A stretch of DNA of 64,000 bases from Mesorhizobium loti R88b (GCF_013170845.1 NZ_CP033367.1:4527001-4591000), one strand, 5' to 3'; shown: positions 17,682 through 29,010, numbered from the stretch's first letter. The notes: generated by a model not told the origin, from the sequence alone. A program made the numbers and translations.

Positions 17682-18506
17682 ATGACGCCATCCAAAGACA
17701 TTTCGCGCCTGATCGAGATCATGGCCGCGCTGCGTGCGCCCAAGACCGGTTGCCCCTGGGATATCGAGCAGGATTTCGCGAGCATCGCGCCCTATACGAT
17801 CGAGGAAGCCTATGAGGTGGCGGACGCCATCGCGCGCGGCGATCTTGACGATCTGCGCGACGAGCTCGGCGATCTGCTGCTGCAGGTCGTCTACCACGCG
17901 CAGATGGCGCAGGAAGCGGGCGACTTTGCCTTCCCCGATGTGGTGCAGGCCATCACCACCAAGATGATCCGCCGCCACCCGCATGTCTTCGGCGACGAAA
18001 AAGCCCGCAGCGCCGGCATGGCCAAGGGCATGTGGGAAAAGGTCAAGGCGCAGGAGAAGGCCGAGAAGCGAAGCGCCCGCCTTGCCCGCGGCCTCGACCC
18101 GGAAGACAATGGCAAGGGGTTCCTGGACAGTGTGCCGGTCGCCCTGCCCGTCCTGACACGGGCGCTGAAACTTCAGGAGAAGGCTGCCCGCGTCGGCTTC
18201 GACTGGAGCGAGGCGGCGCCCATCCTCGACAAGATCGAGGAAGAGATCGGCGAATTGCGCGAGGCGCTGGCCAAGGGCGAAACGGCTGAGATCAAGGACG
18301 AATTCGGCGACATGCTGTTTGCCGTCGTCAATCTCGGCCGTCACCTCAAGCTCGACTCCGAAGCAGCGCTCAGCGGCACAAATGAAAAGTTCCGCTCGCG
18401 CTTTCACTATGTCGAACGCGCGCTGGAAGCGTCGGGAAGCACGTTGGAAAAAGCCACGCTGGATGAGATGGAAGCGCTCTGGCAGCAAGCCAAAGGCAAG
18501 AAATAA
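17682..18506 (+). CDS. mazG: nucleoside triphosphate pyrophosphohydrolase MazG
   Basis: This encodes 274 residues and has the two tandem MazG domains of the E. coli-type enzyme. The first begins ISRLIEIMAALRAPKTGCPW and continues with EEAYEVADAIARGDLDDLRD and ELGDLLLQVVYHAQMA. The second has EEIGELREALAKGETAEIKD and EFGDMLFAVVNLGRHLKLD. The ExxE and ExxD metal-binding motifs are present in both. MazG hydrolyses NTPs to NMPs and pyrophosphate, cleaning the nucleotide pool and lowering ppGpp. It is monocistronic and converges with hflX across a repeat element. A hairpin sits immediately before the ATG. Confidence 0.94.
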   Translation: MTPSKDISRLIEIMAALRAPKTGCPWDIEQDFASIAPYTIEEAYEVADAIARGDLDDLRDELGDLLLQVVYHAQMAQEAGDFAFPDVVQAITTKMIRRHPHVFGDEKARSAGMAKGMWEKVKAQEKAEKRSARLARGLDPEDNGKGFLDSVPVALPVLTRALKLQEKAARVGFDWSEAAPILDKIEEEIGELREALAKGETAEIKDEFGDMLFAVVNLGRHLKLDSEAALSGTNEKFRSRFHYVERALEASGSTLEKATLDEMEALWQQAKGKK

Positions 18507-18517
18507 GCGGACTTCGA

Positions 18518-18631
18518 GCAATTCCAGGAAAAGTGTGCGCGGTTTTCCCGGGAAAAGCGCGTAGCGCTTTCCCTTGGGAATTGCGTAAAAACAAAGAAAT
18601 AGATCGTTTCACTGTTTCGGCGAAACGATCT
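18518..18631. repeat. mosaic palindromic element between mazG and hflX
   Basis: Several nested inverted repeats fill the convergent gap. The arms are GCAATTCC (18518-18525) with GGAATTGC (18577-18584), the palindrome TTTTCCCGGGAAAA, AAAGCGC-GTA-GCGCTTT (18554-18570), and AGATCGTTTC (18601-18610) with GAAACGATCT (18622-18631). The last module (TAAAAACAAA leader, CGTTTC-loop-GAAACG) recurs at 51233-51285. It resembles the mosaic intergenic elements of rhizobia and may end both transcripts. Confidence 0.7.
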
Positions 18632-20021
18632 AGTCCTTGTTCTTGCGATGCAATCGGCTATCGATCTCTTGCCGGGCCGTGTGCGTTGCCTTGAGCGAGA
18701 TGGTCGCGCTGCCATCCTCATTGTCGGTGCGCGAAACGATGTCGCCATTGCGGTAGAGCCAGTCGACGAGGCCGAACTGCGCCGGCTCGATGGTCACCGT
18801 CAGTTCCTCTAGCTCGCCCGACATCCTGGTCTCGATCAGCGCTTTCAGCGCATCGATGCCTTCGCCTGTGACGGCCGAGATGGCGATCGGCGGCGCCTTG
18901 TTAGCGTCGGCACCATCGGCAAGCAGACGCTCCCGATTGCCGTCGTCGAGCAGGTCGACCTTGTTCCACACCTCGATGACGCGCTTGGCATCACCGGCAT
19001 CGACGCCGAGATCGGCGAGGATGCGTTCGACATCCTCGGCCTGCGCGGCGGTGTCGGGATCCGAGATATCACGCAGATGGATGACAAGGTCAGCCTCGAC
19101 CACCTCTTCCAGCGTGGCGCGGAAGGCGGCGACCAGATGCGTCGGCAAGTCGGAAATGAAGCCGACCGTGTCCGACAGGATGATCGGCGTGCCGTGCGGC
19201 AGCCGCACCCGGCGAAGCGTCGGGTCGAGCGTGGCAAACAGCATGTCTTCGGCCAGCACGTCGGCTCCGGTCAGCCTGTTGAACAGCGTCGACTTGCCGG
19301 CATTGGTGTAGCCGACGATCGCGACCACCGGGAACGGCACCTTCTTGCGTTTGGCGCGGTGCAGGTCACGGGTGCGGCGCACCGTTTCCAGCTCGTGCTT
19401 GAGCTTGATGATCTTTTCCTGCAGCTGCCGCCGGTCGGACTCTATCTGGGTTTCGCCGGGGCCGCCGAGGAAGCCGGCGCCGCCGCGCTGGCGTTCAAGG
19501 TGGGTCCAGCTTCGCACGAGGCGCCCCTTCTGGTAGTTGAGATGGGCAAGTTCGACCTGCAACGTGCCTTCCTTGGTGCGGGCGCGCTCACCAAAGATTT
19601 CAAGGATCAGCCCGGTGCGATCCAGCACCTTGGCGTTGAATTCCTTTTCAAGATTGCGCTGCTGCACCGGCGTCAGCGGATGGTCGACGATGACCACTTC
19701 CGCATGACCCTCTTTGACGATCTCGGCGAATTCGGCGACCTTGCCGCTGCCGAGCAGTGTCGCGGGGCGCGGATCGTTGACGGTCACCACCGCCGTGTGG
19801 ATCAGATCAAGGTTGATGGCGCGGGCAAGGCCGACCGCTTCGTCGTGACGGGCCTCAGCCGAACGCACCAGCCTTGGACGGTTCGTCTCGTCGTCGTTGC
19901 GCTGGTGGCGGATAAGCACAGGCACAATGACCACAGCCCGGGTCGGACCCTTGGCTTCCGTCCCGGGATGATGTGCTGGTTTTCCGCGAACCGTACCGTC
20001 CGCGTCCTTGTCACGTGCCAA
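18630..20021 (-). CDS. hflX: GTPase HflX
   Basis: This encodes 463 residues. The N-terminal HflX domain has TAVVTVNDPRPATLLGSGKV, VDHPLTPVQQRNLEKEF and a Gly-rich coiled linker (LERQRGGAGFLGGPGETQIE). The GTPase domain has G1 (VGYTNAGKSTLFNRL), G3 (SDTVGFISDLP) and G4 (WNKVDLL). HflX binds and splits stalled or heat-damaged 70S ribosomes. The only reasonable starts are the TTG at 20021, directly abutting the hfq stop, or a GTG further in (VVIVPVL). I take the TTG, which implies coupling to hfq translation. Confidence 0.93.
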   Translation of the reverse strand: MARDKDADGTVRGKPAHHPGTEAKGPTRAVVIVPVLIRHQRNDDETNRPRLVRSAEARHDEAVGLARAINLDLIHTAVVTVNDPRPATLLGSGKVAEFAEIVKEGHAEVVIVDHPLTPVQQRNLEKEFNAKVLDRTGLILEIFGERARTKEGTLQVELAHLNYQKGRLVRSWTHLERQRGGAGFLGGPGETQIESDRRQLQEKIIKLKHELETVRRTRDLHRAKRKKVPFPVVAIVGYTNAGKSTLFNRLTGADVLAEDMLFATLDPTLRRVRLPHGTPIILSDTVGFISDLPTHLVAAFRATLEEVVEADLVIHLRDISDPDTAAQAEDVERILADLGVDAGDAKRVIEVWNKVDLLDDGNRERLLADGADANKAPPIAISAVTGEGIDALKALIETRMSGELEELTVTIEPAQFGLVDWLYRNGDIVSRTDNEDGSATISLKATHTARQEIDSRLHRKNKD

Positions 20022-20267
20022 TCAGGCGCCCTGGCTTTCCTCGCCATCGAACATCTGAACCGGCTGGCTCGGCATGATCGTGGAAATGGCGTGCTTGTAG
20101 ACGAGCTGGGAGTGACCGTCGCGGCGCAGCAGGACACAGAAATTGTCGAACGAAGTGACCACGCCGGTCAACTTCACGCCGTTGATAAGGAAGATGGTGA
20201 GCGGGTTCTTGCTCTTGCGAACTGAATTCAGGAACAGGTCCTGAAGGTTTTGCGATCGTTCCGCCAT
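20022..20267 (-). CDS. hfq: RNA chaperone Hfq
   Basis: This encodes 81 residues from the ATG at 20267 ([20 protein letters not shown]). Both Sm motifs are present: Sm1 ([20 protein letters not shown]) and Sm2 ([13 protein letters not shown]). The Gln, Phe and Lys residues that form the poly-U-binding pocket around the hexamer pore are present. Hfq pairs small RNAs with mRNAs; in rhizobia it controls nitrogen-fixation and stress genes. The C-terminal tail is short, as in other alphaproteobacteria. It is transcribed ahead of hflX, and its own promoter probably lies in the 145-base gap after dat. Confidence 0.97.
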   Translation of the reverse strand: MAERSQNLQDLFLNSVRKSKNPLTIFLINGVKLTGVVTSFDNFCVLLRRDGHSQLVYKHAISTIMPSQPVQMFDGEESQGA

Positions 20268-20412
20268 TGTTCTTGTCTTTCGCCGATCCCCTTCGGTTTG
20301 CAAACCAATGCGCCAAATTGTCGGGCGCATGTCAAGCTCGCAAACACCGTCTTGTCGTCAGTAACGACAAGCAGAACGAGATATATTGATGTTCATTCCA
20401 CCTGTGCGGTTA

Positions 20413-21276
20413 TCAGGCTGGACTTTTTTCCGCAATGTCAAAAAAGGCCTGCCGCAACGAAAGTGTTATTGAGCCGGGGTGCCCATTGGCGACGGAATCG
20501 CCATCTATCGACACGACCGGCATGGCAATCGTCGTCGCCGAACTGATGAATGCCTCGCGTGCAGCCTTGGCCTCGGCGACGGAAAAGCCACGTTCCTCGA
20601 TCTTCAGCCCGAGCTTCGCCGCAACCTCGAACATGGTGGTGCGGGTGATGCCGCGCAGAATGCCGTGCTCGGCCGGCCTGGTGACCAGAACGCCGTCCCG
20701 GGTGACGATCCAGGCATTCGACGAGCCGCCTTCCTTGACGTTACCGTCGGTGTCGACGAACCAGGCTTCCTGGGCGCCAGCCTCCCTGGCCTTCTGCTTG
20801 GCCAGTACATTGGGCAGCAACCCGGTGCTCTTGATGTCAACACGATCCCAACGGTTCTCAGGCACAGTGATGACCGCAATACCCGTCTCGGCCCGTTTCG
20901 CGCCGGCGGCGGGATCGGCCTTCCTGGCGGTCACCACCAAAGCCGGCTTGGTATCCGCCGACGGGAAAACGAAATCGCGGCTGGCGACACCGCGCGTCAC
21001 CTGGACATAGACCAGACCGTTGTGGACATGGTTGCGATTGACCACCTCGCGCAAGATGAGAGGCAGTACGCCTGCTGTTACCGGCCAGGCGATCGACAGT
21101 TCGCTCAGCGAGCGGTTGAGCCGAGCAAGATGGCGCGGCATGTCGACGATGAAGCCACGCGCCACCTCGCAGACCTCGTAGACACCATCGGCGAACTGAT
21201 AGCCGCGATCCTCGATATGCACGGAGGCGTCCGCGTGAGCGATGTAGCGCCCGTTGACATAGGCAATGCGCGGCAT
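20413..21276 (-). CDS. dat: D-amino-acid aminotransferase (class IV PLP aminotransferase)
   Basis: This encodes 287 residues of the BCAT/DAAT fold. The N-terminus RIAYVNGRYIAHADASVHIE then RGYQFADGVYEV is typical of D-alanine transaminases. The PLP lysine lies in RVDIKSTGLLPNVLAKQKA, followed by EAWFVDTDGNVKEGGSSN and the phosphate-binding GILRGITRTT. It interconverts D-Ala and D-Glu with keto acids, supplying peptidoglycan precursors. A 4-amino-4-deoxychorismate lyase or branched-chain role cannot be fully excluded in this fold. Lying between ntrX and hfq on the same strand is a conserved rhizobial arrangement. Confidence 0.88.
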   Translation of the reverse strand: MPRIAYVNGRYIAHADASVHIEDRGYQFADGVYEVCEVARGFIVDMPRHLARLNRSLSELSIAWPVTAGVLPLILREVVNRNHVHNGLVYVQVTRGVASRDFVFPSADTKPALVVTARKADPAAGAKRAETGIAVITVPENRWDRVDIKSTGLLPNVLAKQKAREAGAQEAWFVDTDGNVKEGGSSNAWIVTRDGVLVTRPAEHGILRGITRTTMFEVAAKLGLKIEERGFSVAEAKAAREAFISSATTIAMPVVSIDGDSVANGHPGSITLSLRQAFFDIAEKSPA

Positions 21277-21377
21277 GGGTGGTCCCTCAGAAAAGTCCCA
21301 GCTTTCTTATGCGATTCCGCCGCTACCGTAACCGATAAATGCTTGGCCCAGGCACTGCTGAACGGACGTCGCGCCTG

Positions 21378-22739
21378 TCAGACGCCCAGCGATTTAAGTT
21401 TGCGGTGCAGGGCCGAACGTTCCATGCCGATGAACTCGGCGGTCTTCGAGATGTTGCCGCCGAAGCGGTTGATCTGGGCGATCAGATAGTCCTTCTCGAA
21501 CTGTTCGCGCGCCTCACGCAGCGGCAGCGCCATGATGTGCTGGTCGGACTGGTTGGGCGTGCGCGGCATGACATCGCCGATCTCGGACGGCAGCAGATCC
21601 GCGGTGATCGGCGCATCGACGTCGTCGCCGCGCGCCAGGATCATCAGGCGCTCGACATTGTTGCGCAGCTGGCGGACGTTGCCGGGCCAGTTGTGCGCTT
21701 GCAGCACGGCCAACGCATCGTCGCCGATACGGCGCGGCTTGATACCGGCCTGGCGGGCGATCTGCTTCATGAAATTGTCGACGAGATAGGGAATGTCCTC
21801 GCGCCGCTCGGCCAATCCCGGAACCATCACAGGAACCACCGCCAAGCGATGATAGAGATCCTCGCGAAAACGGCCGTCGGCGATCATCGCTTCCAGGTTT
21901 TGCGAGGTCGAGGAGATGATGCGGACGTCGACCTTGACCCGCTTGGTGCCCCCTACCCGCTCGAACTGCTGCTCGACGAGCACGCGCAGGATTTTGTTTT
22001 GCGTCTCGCGCGGCATGTCGGCCACTTCGTCGATGTAGAGGATGCCGCGATGGGCTTCTTCCAGCGCGCCGACCTTGCGTTCTACACCGTTCGATTCGGT
22101 GCCGAACAGCTCGATCTCCATGCGTTCGGGTGTGATGTTGGCGGCGCTCAGCGTCACGAACGGTGCGCCCTTGCGTGCCGACAGCGTGTGGATGGCGCGG
22201 GCGGCCAGTTCCTTGCCGGATCCGGACGGGCCGATGATCATGACACGGCTGTTGGTCGGCGCAACGCGCTCGATGGTCTGGCGCAGTTGGCTCATCGCAG
22301 ACGACATACCGATCAGGTCGAAGGTTTCGCCGCTGCGCTGCTTGAGGTCGGAAACCTCGCGCCGCAATTTCGAAGTCTCCAGCGCCCGCTCGGCAATGAG
22401 GATCAGCCGGTCGGCCTTGAATGGCTTCTCGATGAAATCATAGGCGCCACGACGGATGGCGGAGACCGCCGTTTCGATGTTGCCGTGGCCGGAGATCATC
22501 ACCACCGGCAAGGTGGGATGCATGGTCTTGATCTCATCCAGCAAGGCCAGGCCGTCCAGACGCGAGCCCTGCAGCCAGATGTCGAGGAAAATCAACCTCG
22601 GCGCACGATCAGCTATTGCCGCCAGCGCGCTGTCGGCATCGAATGCCGTACGGGTTTCGTGACCTTCGTCGCTCAATAGACCTGCAACGAGTTCACGGAT
22701 GTCTTCCTCGTCATCGACGATGAGAATATCAGACGCCAT
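21378..22739 (-). CDS. ntrX: nitrogen regulation response regulator NtrX
   Basis: This encodes 453 residues. The receiver domain (DILIVDDEEDIRELVAGLLS, with the phospho-acceptor Asp in LIFLDIWLQG) is followed by a sigma54-activator-type AAA+ domain. That domain has Walker A (GPSGSGKELAARAIH) and Walker B (GILYIDEVADMP). A Fis-type helix-turn-helix (NISKTAEFIGMERSALHRKL) ends the protein. The GAFTGA loop that contacts sigma54 is missing; the region reads ELFGTESNGVERKVGALEEA. It may therefore act on sigma70 promoters. It overlaps ntrY by 11 bases and is its cognate regulator. Confidence 0.95.
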   Translation of the reverse strand: MASDILIVDDEEDIRELVAGLLSDEGHETRTAFDADSALAAIADRAPRLIFLDIWLQGSRLDGLALLDEIKTMHPTLPVVMISGHGNIETAVSAIRRGAYDFIEKPFKADRLILIAERALETSKLRREVSDLKQRSGETFDLIGMSSAMSQLRQTIERVAPTNSRVMIIGPSGSGKELAARAIHTLSARKGAPFVTLSAANITPERMEIELFGTESNGVERKVGALEEAHRGILYIDEVADMPRETQNKILRVLVEQQFERVGGTKRVKVDVRIISSTSQNLEAMIADGRFREDLYHRLAVVPVMVPGLAERREDIPYLVDNFMKQIARQAGIKPRRIGDDALAVLQAHNWPGNVRQLRNNVERLMILARGDDVDAPITADLLPSEIGDVMPRTPNQSDQHIMALPLREAREQFEKDYLIAQINRFGGNISKTAEFIGMERSALHRKLKSLGV

Positions 22740-25014
22740 TACCGACCTTTTCAGTTTCTCTTTCGTGTTCCGTCTTGGCTTCGCCGCGCGACGGCGTGGC
22801 GGCCGCGGGTGGCAGGATGATGCTGATCATCGCGCCGCGCCCGCCATGGAAATCCGCAGGTGCATCATGTAGTTCCAACCTGCCACCATGGTCCTCCACG
22901 ATCTTCTTGACGATAGCGAGACCAAGCCCGGTGCCCTTCTCGCGTGTGGTCATATAGGGCTCCAGCAGCCGCTGGCGATTCTCGCGCGGCAGGCCTTTGC
23001 CATTGTCGATGACGTCGATTCGAATCGCGCCATTCTGACGGCCGGCTTGAATCCGGATTATGCCGTGCGAACCGTCCTTCTGTTCCAGTCCGTCGATCGC
23101 TTCGGCGGCATTCTTGATCACATTGCCGAAAGCCTGCGCCATCAGCCGGCTGTCGAACGTGCCCTTGAGCGGTTCGTTGCCGAAGAAGCGCTCGAAAGTG
23201 ATGTCGGCGCGGCTGACTTCGACCAGGAACGAAGCCTCGCGCAACGATTCGCGCAAATCGATGGCCTTCATCTCGGGCTTGGGCATACGGGCGAAAGCCG
23301 AGAATTCATCGACCATGCGGCCGATGTCCTCGACCTGCCGGATGATGGTGTCGGTGCACTGATCGAAAACCTCGCGGTCCTCGGTGATGACCTTGCCGTA
23401 GCGGCGCTTGATGCGCTCGGCCGAAAGCTGGATCGGCGTCAGCGGATTCTTGATCTCGTGGGCGATGCGCCGCGCCACATCGGCCCAGGCCGAGGAACGC
23501 TGGGCCTGAACCAGATCGGTGATGTCGTCGACCGTCACGACGTAGGATTTCTCCTCCGAGCCATCGTCGCCGGCCTCGATGGTGATCTGCACGTTGAACG
23601 TGCGCTCAGTGCCGGCGCGGAAGAATGTCACCTGCTCGCGGTAGACTGGCTTGCCCGACTGGCGGCCGATCTCGAAGACACGGCCGACATGCGGCAAAAT
23701 GGCGGAAAGGTTCTGCCCGAGTGTCGCACTGGCGGAGATAGCCAGCATCGATTCGGCCGAACGGTTGACGATGGTGACGATGCCATAGGGATCGACGCCG
23801 ATGACACCGGCGGTGACGCCGGCCAGCACCGCTTCCGAAAAGCGCCGCCGTTCATCGATCAGATCCTTGGCCGACAGGATCTCGTTGCGCTGGGATTTCA
23901 GTTCCAGCAGCATCTTGTTGAAGGTGTCGCCGAGCGAGGCGACATCACCGTCCGATGGCCGCACCGGCACGGCGACGTCGAGATTGCCGGTCGCCACCTC
24001 GTCGGCAGCGCCTATGAGCTGGCGAATTGGCCGCACCAGGCGGTCGGCGACGGCGATACCGGTCCAGATGGCCGACAGGATGATGATCAGCGTCAGCGAG
24101 AGATAGGGCAGCGCGAAGGCCACTTGCGACGTGCGTCTGTTATCTTCGAGATTGCGATATTCGTCCGTGTTGGACCTGACGATCTGCCGCGCCTTGATGA
24201 CCTCCGGGTCAACCAGGCGGATTGTGTAGAGGTAAACACCCTCGATCTCGCGTAGCTTGACGATGGCGCCCATGATGTTGCGGGTGCGCGGCTCGATCAG
24301 AACCGGCTTGCCTTCAGTGGCGGTGCTGACTGAGCCTTCCGGCGGTTCCGGCATGGCGAAATCGGCATCGGTCTGGGCGCTCATGACGAACGAGCCGTCG
24401 GACTTGATCAGCGCAGCGTGGGCCAGCGACCGGCCCACAGCCTCCTTGTTGAGGAGGTCGAGAAAGCCTGTGCGATCAAGACCATAAAGCGTGCGCGACG
24501 CGTCGAGATCATAGGCCATCGACAGCGTCGTGCCCTGCAAATTGCGGGCATTTTCCTGAACATAGGCATCGGCGATCGAGAGTGAAGAATTGACGATCGT
24601 CTTGGTGCGAATCTCGAACCAGCGGTCGAGACCGATATCGAGCGTGATCGAGGCGATGATCGCCACCATGATGGCCGGAATGGCGGCAACCAGAGCAAAC
24701 ATGGCGACGATGCGCACATGCAGCCGCGAGGCCGCCTTGCCATGCCGGCGCGCCATAACGATGCGATGCACCTCGCGTCCAACCAGTGCCATGAGGAAGA
24801 GCACGAAGGCCGCATTGAGCGCAATCAGCGCCCAGGTCGTCTTGGCGTCAGGCGCGATCGGTGTCGCACCGACCAGGATGGTGAACGAAATGGCGGCCAT
24901 GACCAGCGCGCCGATGACCGCCACCACGCCGGGCAACGCCAGCAGCCTTCGCCCGTCGCGTGCGCCGGGTTCGCTGAAAAGCGGTTGGTTGAGTGCAGGT
25001 GCTTGCGGAGCCAT
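22729..25014 (-). CDS. ntrY: nitrogen regulation sensor histidine kinase NtrY
   Basis: This encodes 761 residues from the ATG at 25014 (MAPQAPALNQ). An alternative ATG at 25059 adds 15 residues. Three or more N-terminal transmembrane segments and a periplasmic domain precede a further helix and a HAMP-like linker (DRLVRPIRQLIGAADEVATG). A PAS domain, the HisKA phospho-acceptor ([20 protein letters not shown]) and the ATPase (REKGTGLGLAIVKKIVEDHG) follow. NtrY senses nitrogen or redox state and phosphorylates NtrX. It lies 129 bases downstream of ntrC in the same direction, and the gap may hold a secondary promoter. Confidence 0.95.
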   Translation of the reverse strand: MAPQAPALNQPLFSEPGARDGRRLLALPGVVAVIGALVMAAISFTILVGATPIAPDAKTTWALIALNAAFVLFLMALVGREVHRIVMARRHGKAASRLHVRIVAMFALVAAIPAIMVAIIASITLDIGLDRWFEIRTKTIVNSSLSIADAYVQENARNLQGTTLSMAYDLDASRTLYGLDRTGFLDLLNKEAVGRSLAHAALIKSDGSFVMSAQTDADFAMPEPPEGSVSTATEGKPVLIEPRTRNIMGAIVKLREIEGVYLYTIRLVDPEVIKARQIVRSNTDEYRNLEDNRRTSQVAFALPYLSLTLIIILSAIWTGIAVADRLVRPIRQLIGAADEVATGNLDVAVPVRPSDGDVASLGDTFNKMLLELKSQRNEILSAKDLIDERRRFSEAVLAGVTAGVIGVDPYGIVTIVNRSAESMLAISASATLGQNLSAILPHVGRVFEIGRQSGKPVYREQVTFFRAGTERTFNVQITIEAGDDGSEEKSYVVTVDDITDLVQAQRSSAWADVARRIAHEIKNPLTPIQLSAERIKRRYGKVITEDREVFDQCTDTIIRQVEDIGRMVDEFSAFARMPKPEMKAIDLRESLREASFLVEVSRADITFERFFGNEPLKGTFDSRLMAQAFGNVIKNAAEAIDGLEQKDGSHGIIRIQAGRQNGAIRIDVIDNGKGLPRENRQRLLEPYMTTREKGTGLGLAIVKKIVEDHGGRLELHDAPADFHGGRGAMISIILPPAAATPSRGEAKTEHERETEKVGNGV

Positions 25015-25143
25015 GTCGCCGTATTGAGCCAATGATTGCGTTCGATCTATGCAACGCATTGTGGCGATTATGCAACAAGTGTGACCGCGACGGTAATCTT
25101 TCGCCGCTCAGTCCCCCGAAAAGAGCCGGCGTCAGATCAGCGC

Positions 25144-26600
<1,457 letters not shown>

Positions 26601-26604
<4 letters not shown>

Positions 26605-27743
26605 TTGCGGTCTCCTTCACCGTCTTCTTCAGCGCCGAATGGCGTTTCCTTCCAGGCCGGCATCAGGATGCGGAATGTGGTTCCGCGCGGCGTCGAATCG
26701 CATTCGATGATGCCGCCGTGCTCGCCGACGATCTTGGCGACCAGCGCCAGCCCAAGCCCCGAGCCGTTCGGCTTGGTGGTGATGAAGGGATCAAACAGGA
26801 TCGGCAGGATATCCTCCGAGACGCCGGAACCGTTGTCGCGCACGCAGAACTCCAGCGGCAGCGAGACGCGATCCTGCGTGCCCGGGACGGAAACGCGAAT
26901 GCCCGGCCGGAAGGCGGTCGACAGCACGATCTCGCCCTGAGGGTCGCTGCCGATCGCCTCGGCGGCGTTCTTGACCAGGTTGAGGAAGACCTGGATCAGC
27001 TGGTCCCGGTTGGCAAAAACCGGAGGCAATGATGGATCATAGTCTTCCAAGATCTTGATTTTCTTGGCGAAACCATTTTTTGCAATCGCTTTCACATGAT
27101 CCAGTACGACGTGGATGTTGACGGGGTAGCGATCGATCGGCCGCTCATCCGAAAACACTTCCATGCGATCGACGAGAGAGACGATGCGGTCGGTCTCGTC
27201 GGTGATCAGCCGGGTCAGGGCACGGTCCTCGTCGGAGGCGGACAGTTCGAGCAACTGCGCGGCTCCCCTGATGCCGGAGAGTGGGTTCTTGATCTCATGG
27301 GCAAGCATCGCCGCCAGGCCGGTCACCGAACGCGCCGCACCGCGATGCGTCATTTGCCGGTCGATCTTGTCGGCCATCGACCGTTCCTGGAACATGACGA
27401 CGACGGAACCCGGGAATTCCGGCACCGGCGCGACATAGAGATCGACGACTTTCTCGATGCCGAGACGCGGCGAGGACACGTCGACGCGATACTCGTTGAC
27501 CGGAGCATGACGCTCGCGCACCTGGTCGACCAGCGTCAGCAAAGGGCTGCCGAAAGGAATGAGTTTCGACAGTGTGTTGCGGGCGAGCATATTCGCGCTC
27601 GAACGGAAGAAGTCCTCGGCATCGGCATTGGCGTAAGTGATGAACCCATCCATATCGACCATGATCACCGGACGGCGGATGGTGTTGAGCACGATATGGG
27701 CGGCCTCTGCCATATCGGTGCCCTGGGTGGCGTTGGCGTTCAT
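26601..27743 (-). CDS. ntrB: nitrogen regulation sensor histidine kinase NtrB
   Basis: This encodes 380 residues and is soluble, with no transmembrane segment. An N-terminal PAS domain ([20 protein letters not shown]) is followed by HisKA ([20 protein letters not shown]) and the HATPase domain, with the N-box ([11 protein letters not shown]) and G-box ([19 protein letters not shown]). NtrB phosphorylates or dephosphorylates NtrC in response to PII. Its start overlaps the dusB stop (ATGA), giving the classical nifR3-ntrB-ntrC operon. Confidence 0.96.
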
Positions 27744-28768
27744 GCCGCACTCCGCAGGTTCAGGGATTGCGGATCGCGCGAAAACACATCGCGCAGCAAG
27801 GCAATGACACGGGCCGGCTCGAACGCAGTCAGGATGGCCTTTCGACTGTCGTCGGCGACGCCAGCGGCATGGCGATCGAGATACCAGCCCAGATGTTTGC
27901 GTGCCTGGCGCAAGCCGCTCTCGATGCCATAAAGCGCCAGCATGTCCTCGTAATGAGCGACGACATAGTCGGCCAATGCCGCGGGATTGCGCGGCACGTT
28001 GGCCGCCGTTCCGCCAGCTACCGCGGCTGCAATGCCACCGGCGATCCAGGGCGCGCCATAGTGCGCACGGCCGACCATCACCGCATCGGCACCGGATTGA
28101 TCGAGAATGTCGGCGGCGTCGGCCGGGGAACAGACGTCGCCATTGGCAATGACGGGAATCGATACTGCTTCCTTGACGCGGGCGATAGCGCGCCAGTCGG
28201 CCTTGCCCTGATAGAACTGGCAGCGCGTTCGGCCATGCACCGTTACCATCTTGACGCCGGCCTGCTCGGCACGGCGCGCCAGGATAGGCGCGTTGAGCGC
28301 GCCTTCATCCCAGCCGAGCCGCATCTTGACCGTCACCGGGACCTCGACCGCGCCAACCACGGCCTCAATCAGCGACAGGGCATGATCGAGGTCCAGCATC
28401 AATGCCGAGCCTGCATAGCCGCCGGTCACCTTCTTGGCCGGGCAGCCCATGTTGATGTCGATGATGTCGGCGCCCTCGCCGGCGGCGATACGCGCGCCCT
28501 CGGCCATATGGATAGCCTCGCGGCCAGCAAGCTGCACCATATGGACGGGCAGGCCGGAATGCCGTATGCGCAGGTCGAAACCGGCCCTGCCCTTGGCGAG
28601 TTCGCCGCTTGCCACCATTTCGGACACGACCAGACCAGCGCCATGCGCATGGGCGCGCTTGCGGAAAGGCTCGTCGGTAATCCCCGACATCGGCGCTAGG
28701 AATACGCGATTGCGGATTTCCACGCCGCCGACGTCGAGAGGCGCGGCCAATTTGGCTGAGTTAACCAT
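27740..28768 (-). CDS. dusB: tRNA-dihydrouridine synthase DusB (NifR3)
   Basis: This encodes 342 residues from the ATG at 28768 ([15 protein letters not shown]). The reading frame extends further upstream without protein-like content. The FMN-binding TIM barrel is evident: [20 protein letters not shown], the catalytic cysteine in [50 protein letters not shown] and [13 protein letters not shown]. It reduces uridines in tRNA D-loops. It leads the ntrBC operon, and its promoter region (28769-29010) is shared divergently with ispDF. That region contains TTAACCAT, a CtrA-like half-site, at the start codon. Confidence 0.95.
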   Translation of the reverse strand: MVNSAKLAAPLDVGGVEIRNRVFLAPMSGITDEPFRKRAHAHGAGLVVSEMVASGELAKGRAGFDLRIRHSGLPVHMVQLAGREAIHMAEGARIAAGEGADIIDINMGCPAKKVTGGYAGSALMLDLDHALSLIEAVVGAVEVPVTVKMRLGWDEGALNAPILARRAEQAGVKMVTVHGRTRCQFYQGKADWRAIARVKEAVSIPVIANGDVCSPADAADILDQSGADAVMVGRAHYGAPWIAGGIAAAVAGGTAANVPRNPAALADYVVAHYEDMLALYGIESGLRQARKHLGWYLDRHAAGVADDSRKAILTAFEPARVIALLRDVFSRDPQSLNLRSAA

Positions 28769-29010
28769 GCACAAAAACCAAGCACGTCTATTCGTTGCAC
28801 ATTCTCTAGCCATATCAGCCGCAAAGTGCAACGCGGAATGACGCCACATTAAGGCGCAATTGGGAAAAAGCGGGCCTTCGGCTTTTGCCGCGACGAGGTT
28901 GCCGCGCATCGTCCAGTATGTGTGAAGGACGCTTTGGAATTCATATTTGACGCACGATCTTTTCCGAAAACCAATTACACTTTCGGGGATCGTGCGCTAA
29001 GCCAATCGCC

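Noticed and set aside
25050-25085. Direct repeat of ATGCAAC before ntrY as a possible NtrC site
   Set aside because: It is too short and does not match the TGCACC-type NtrC consensus well enough to claim.
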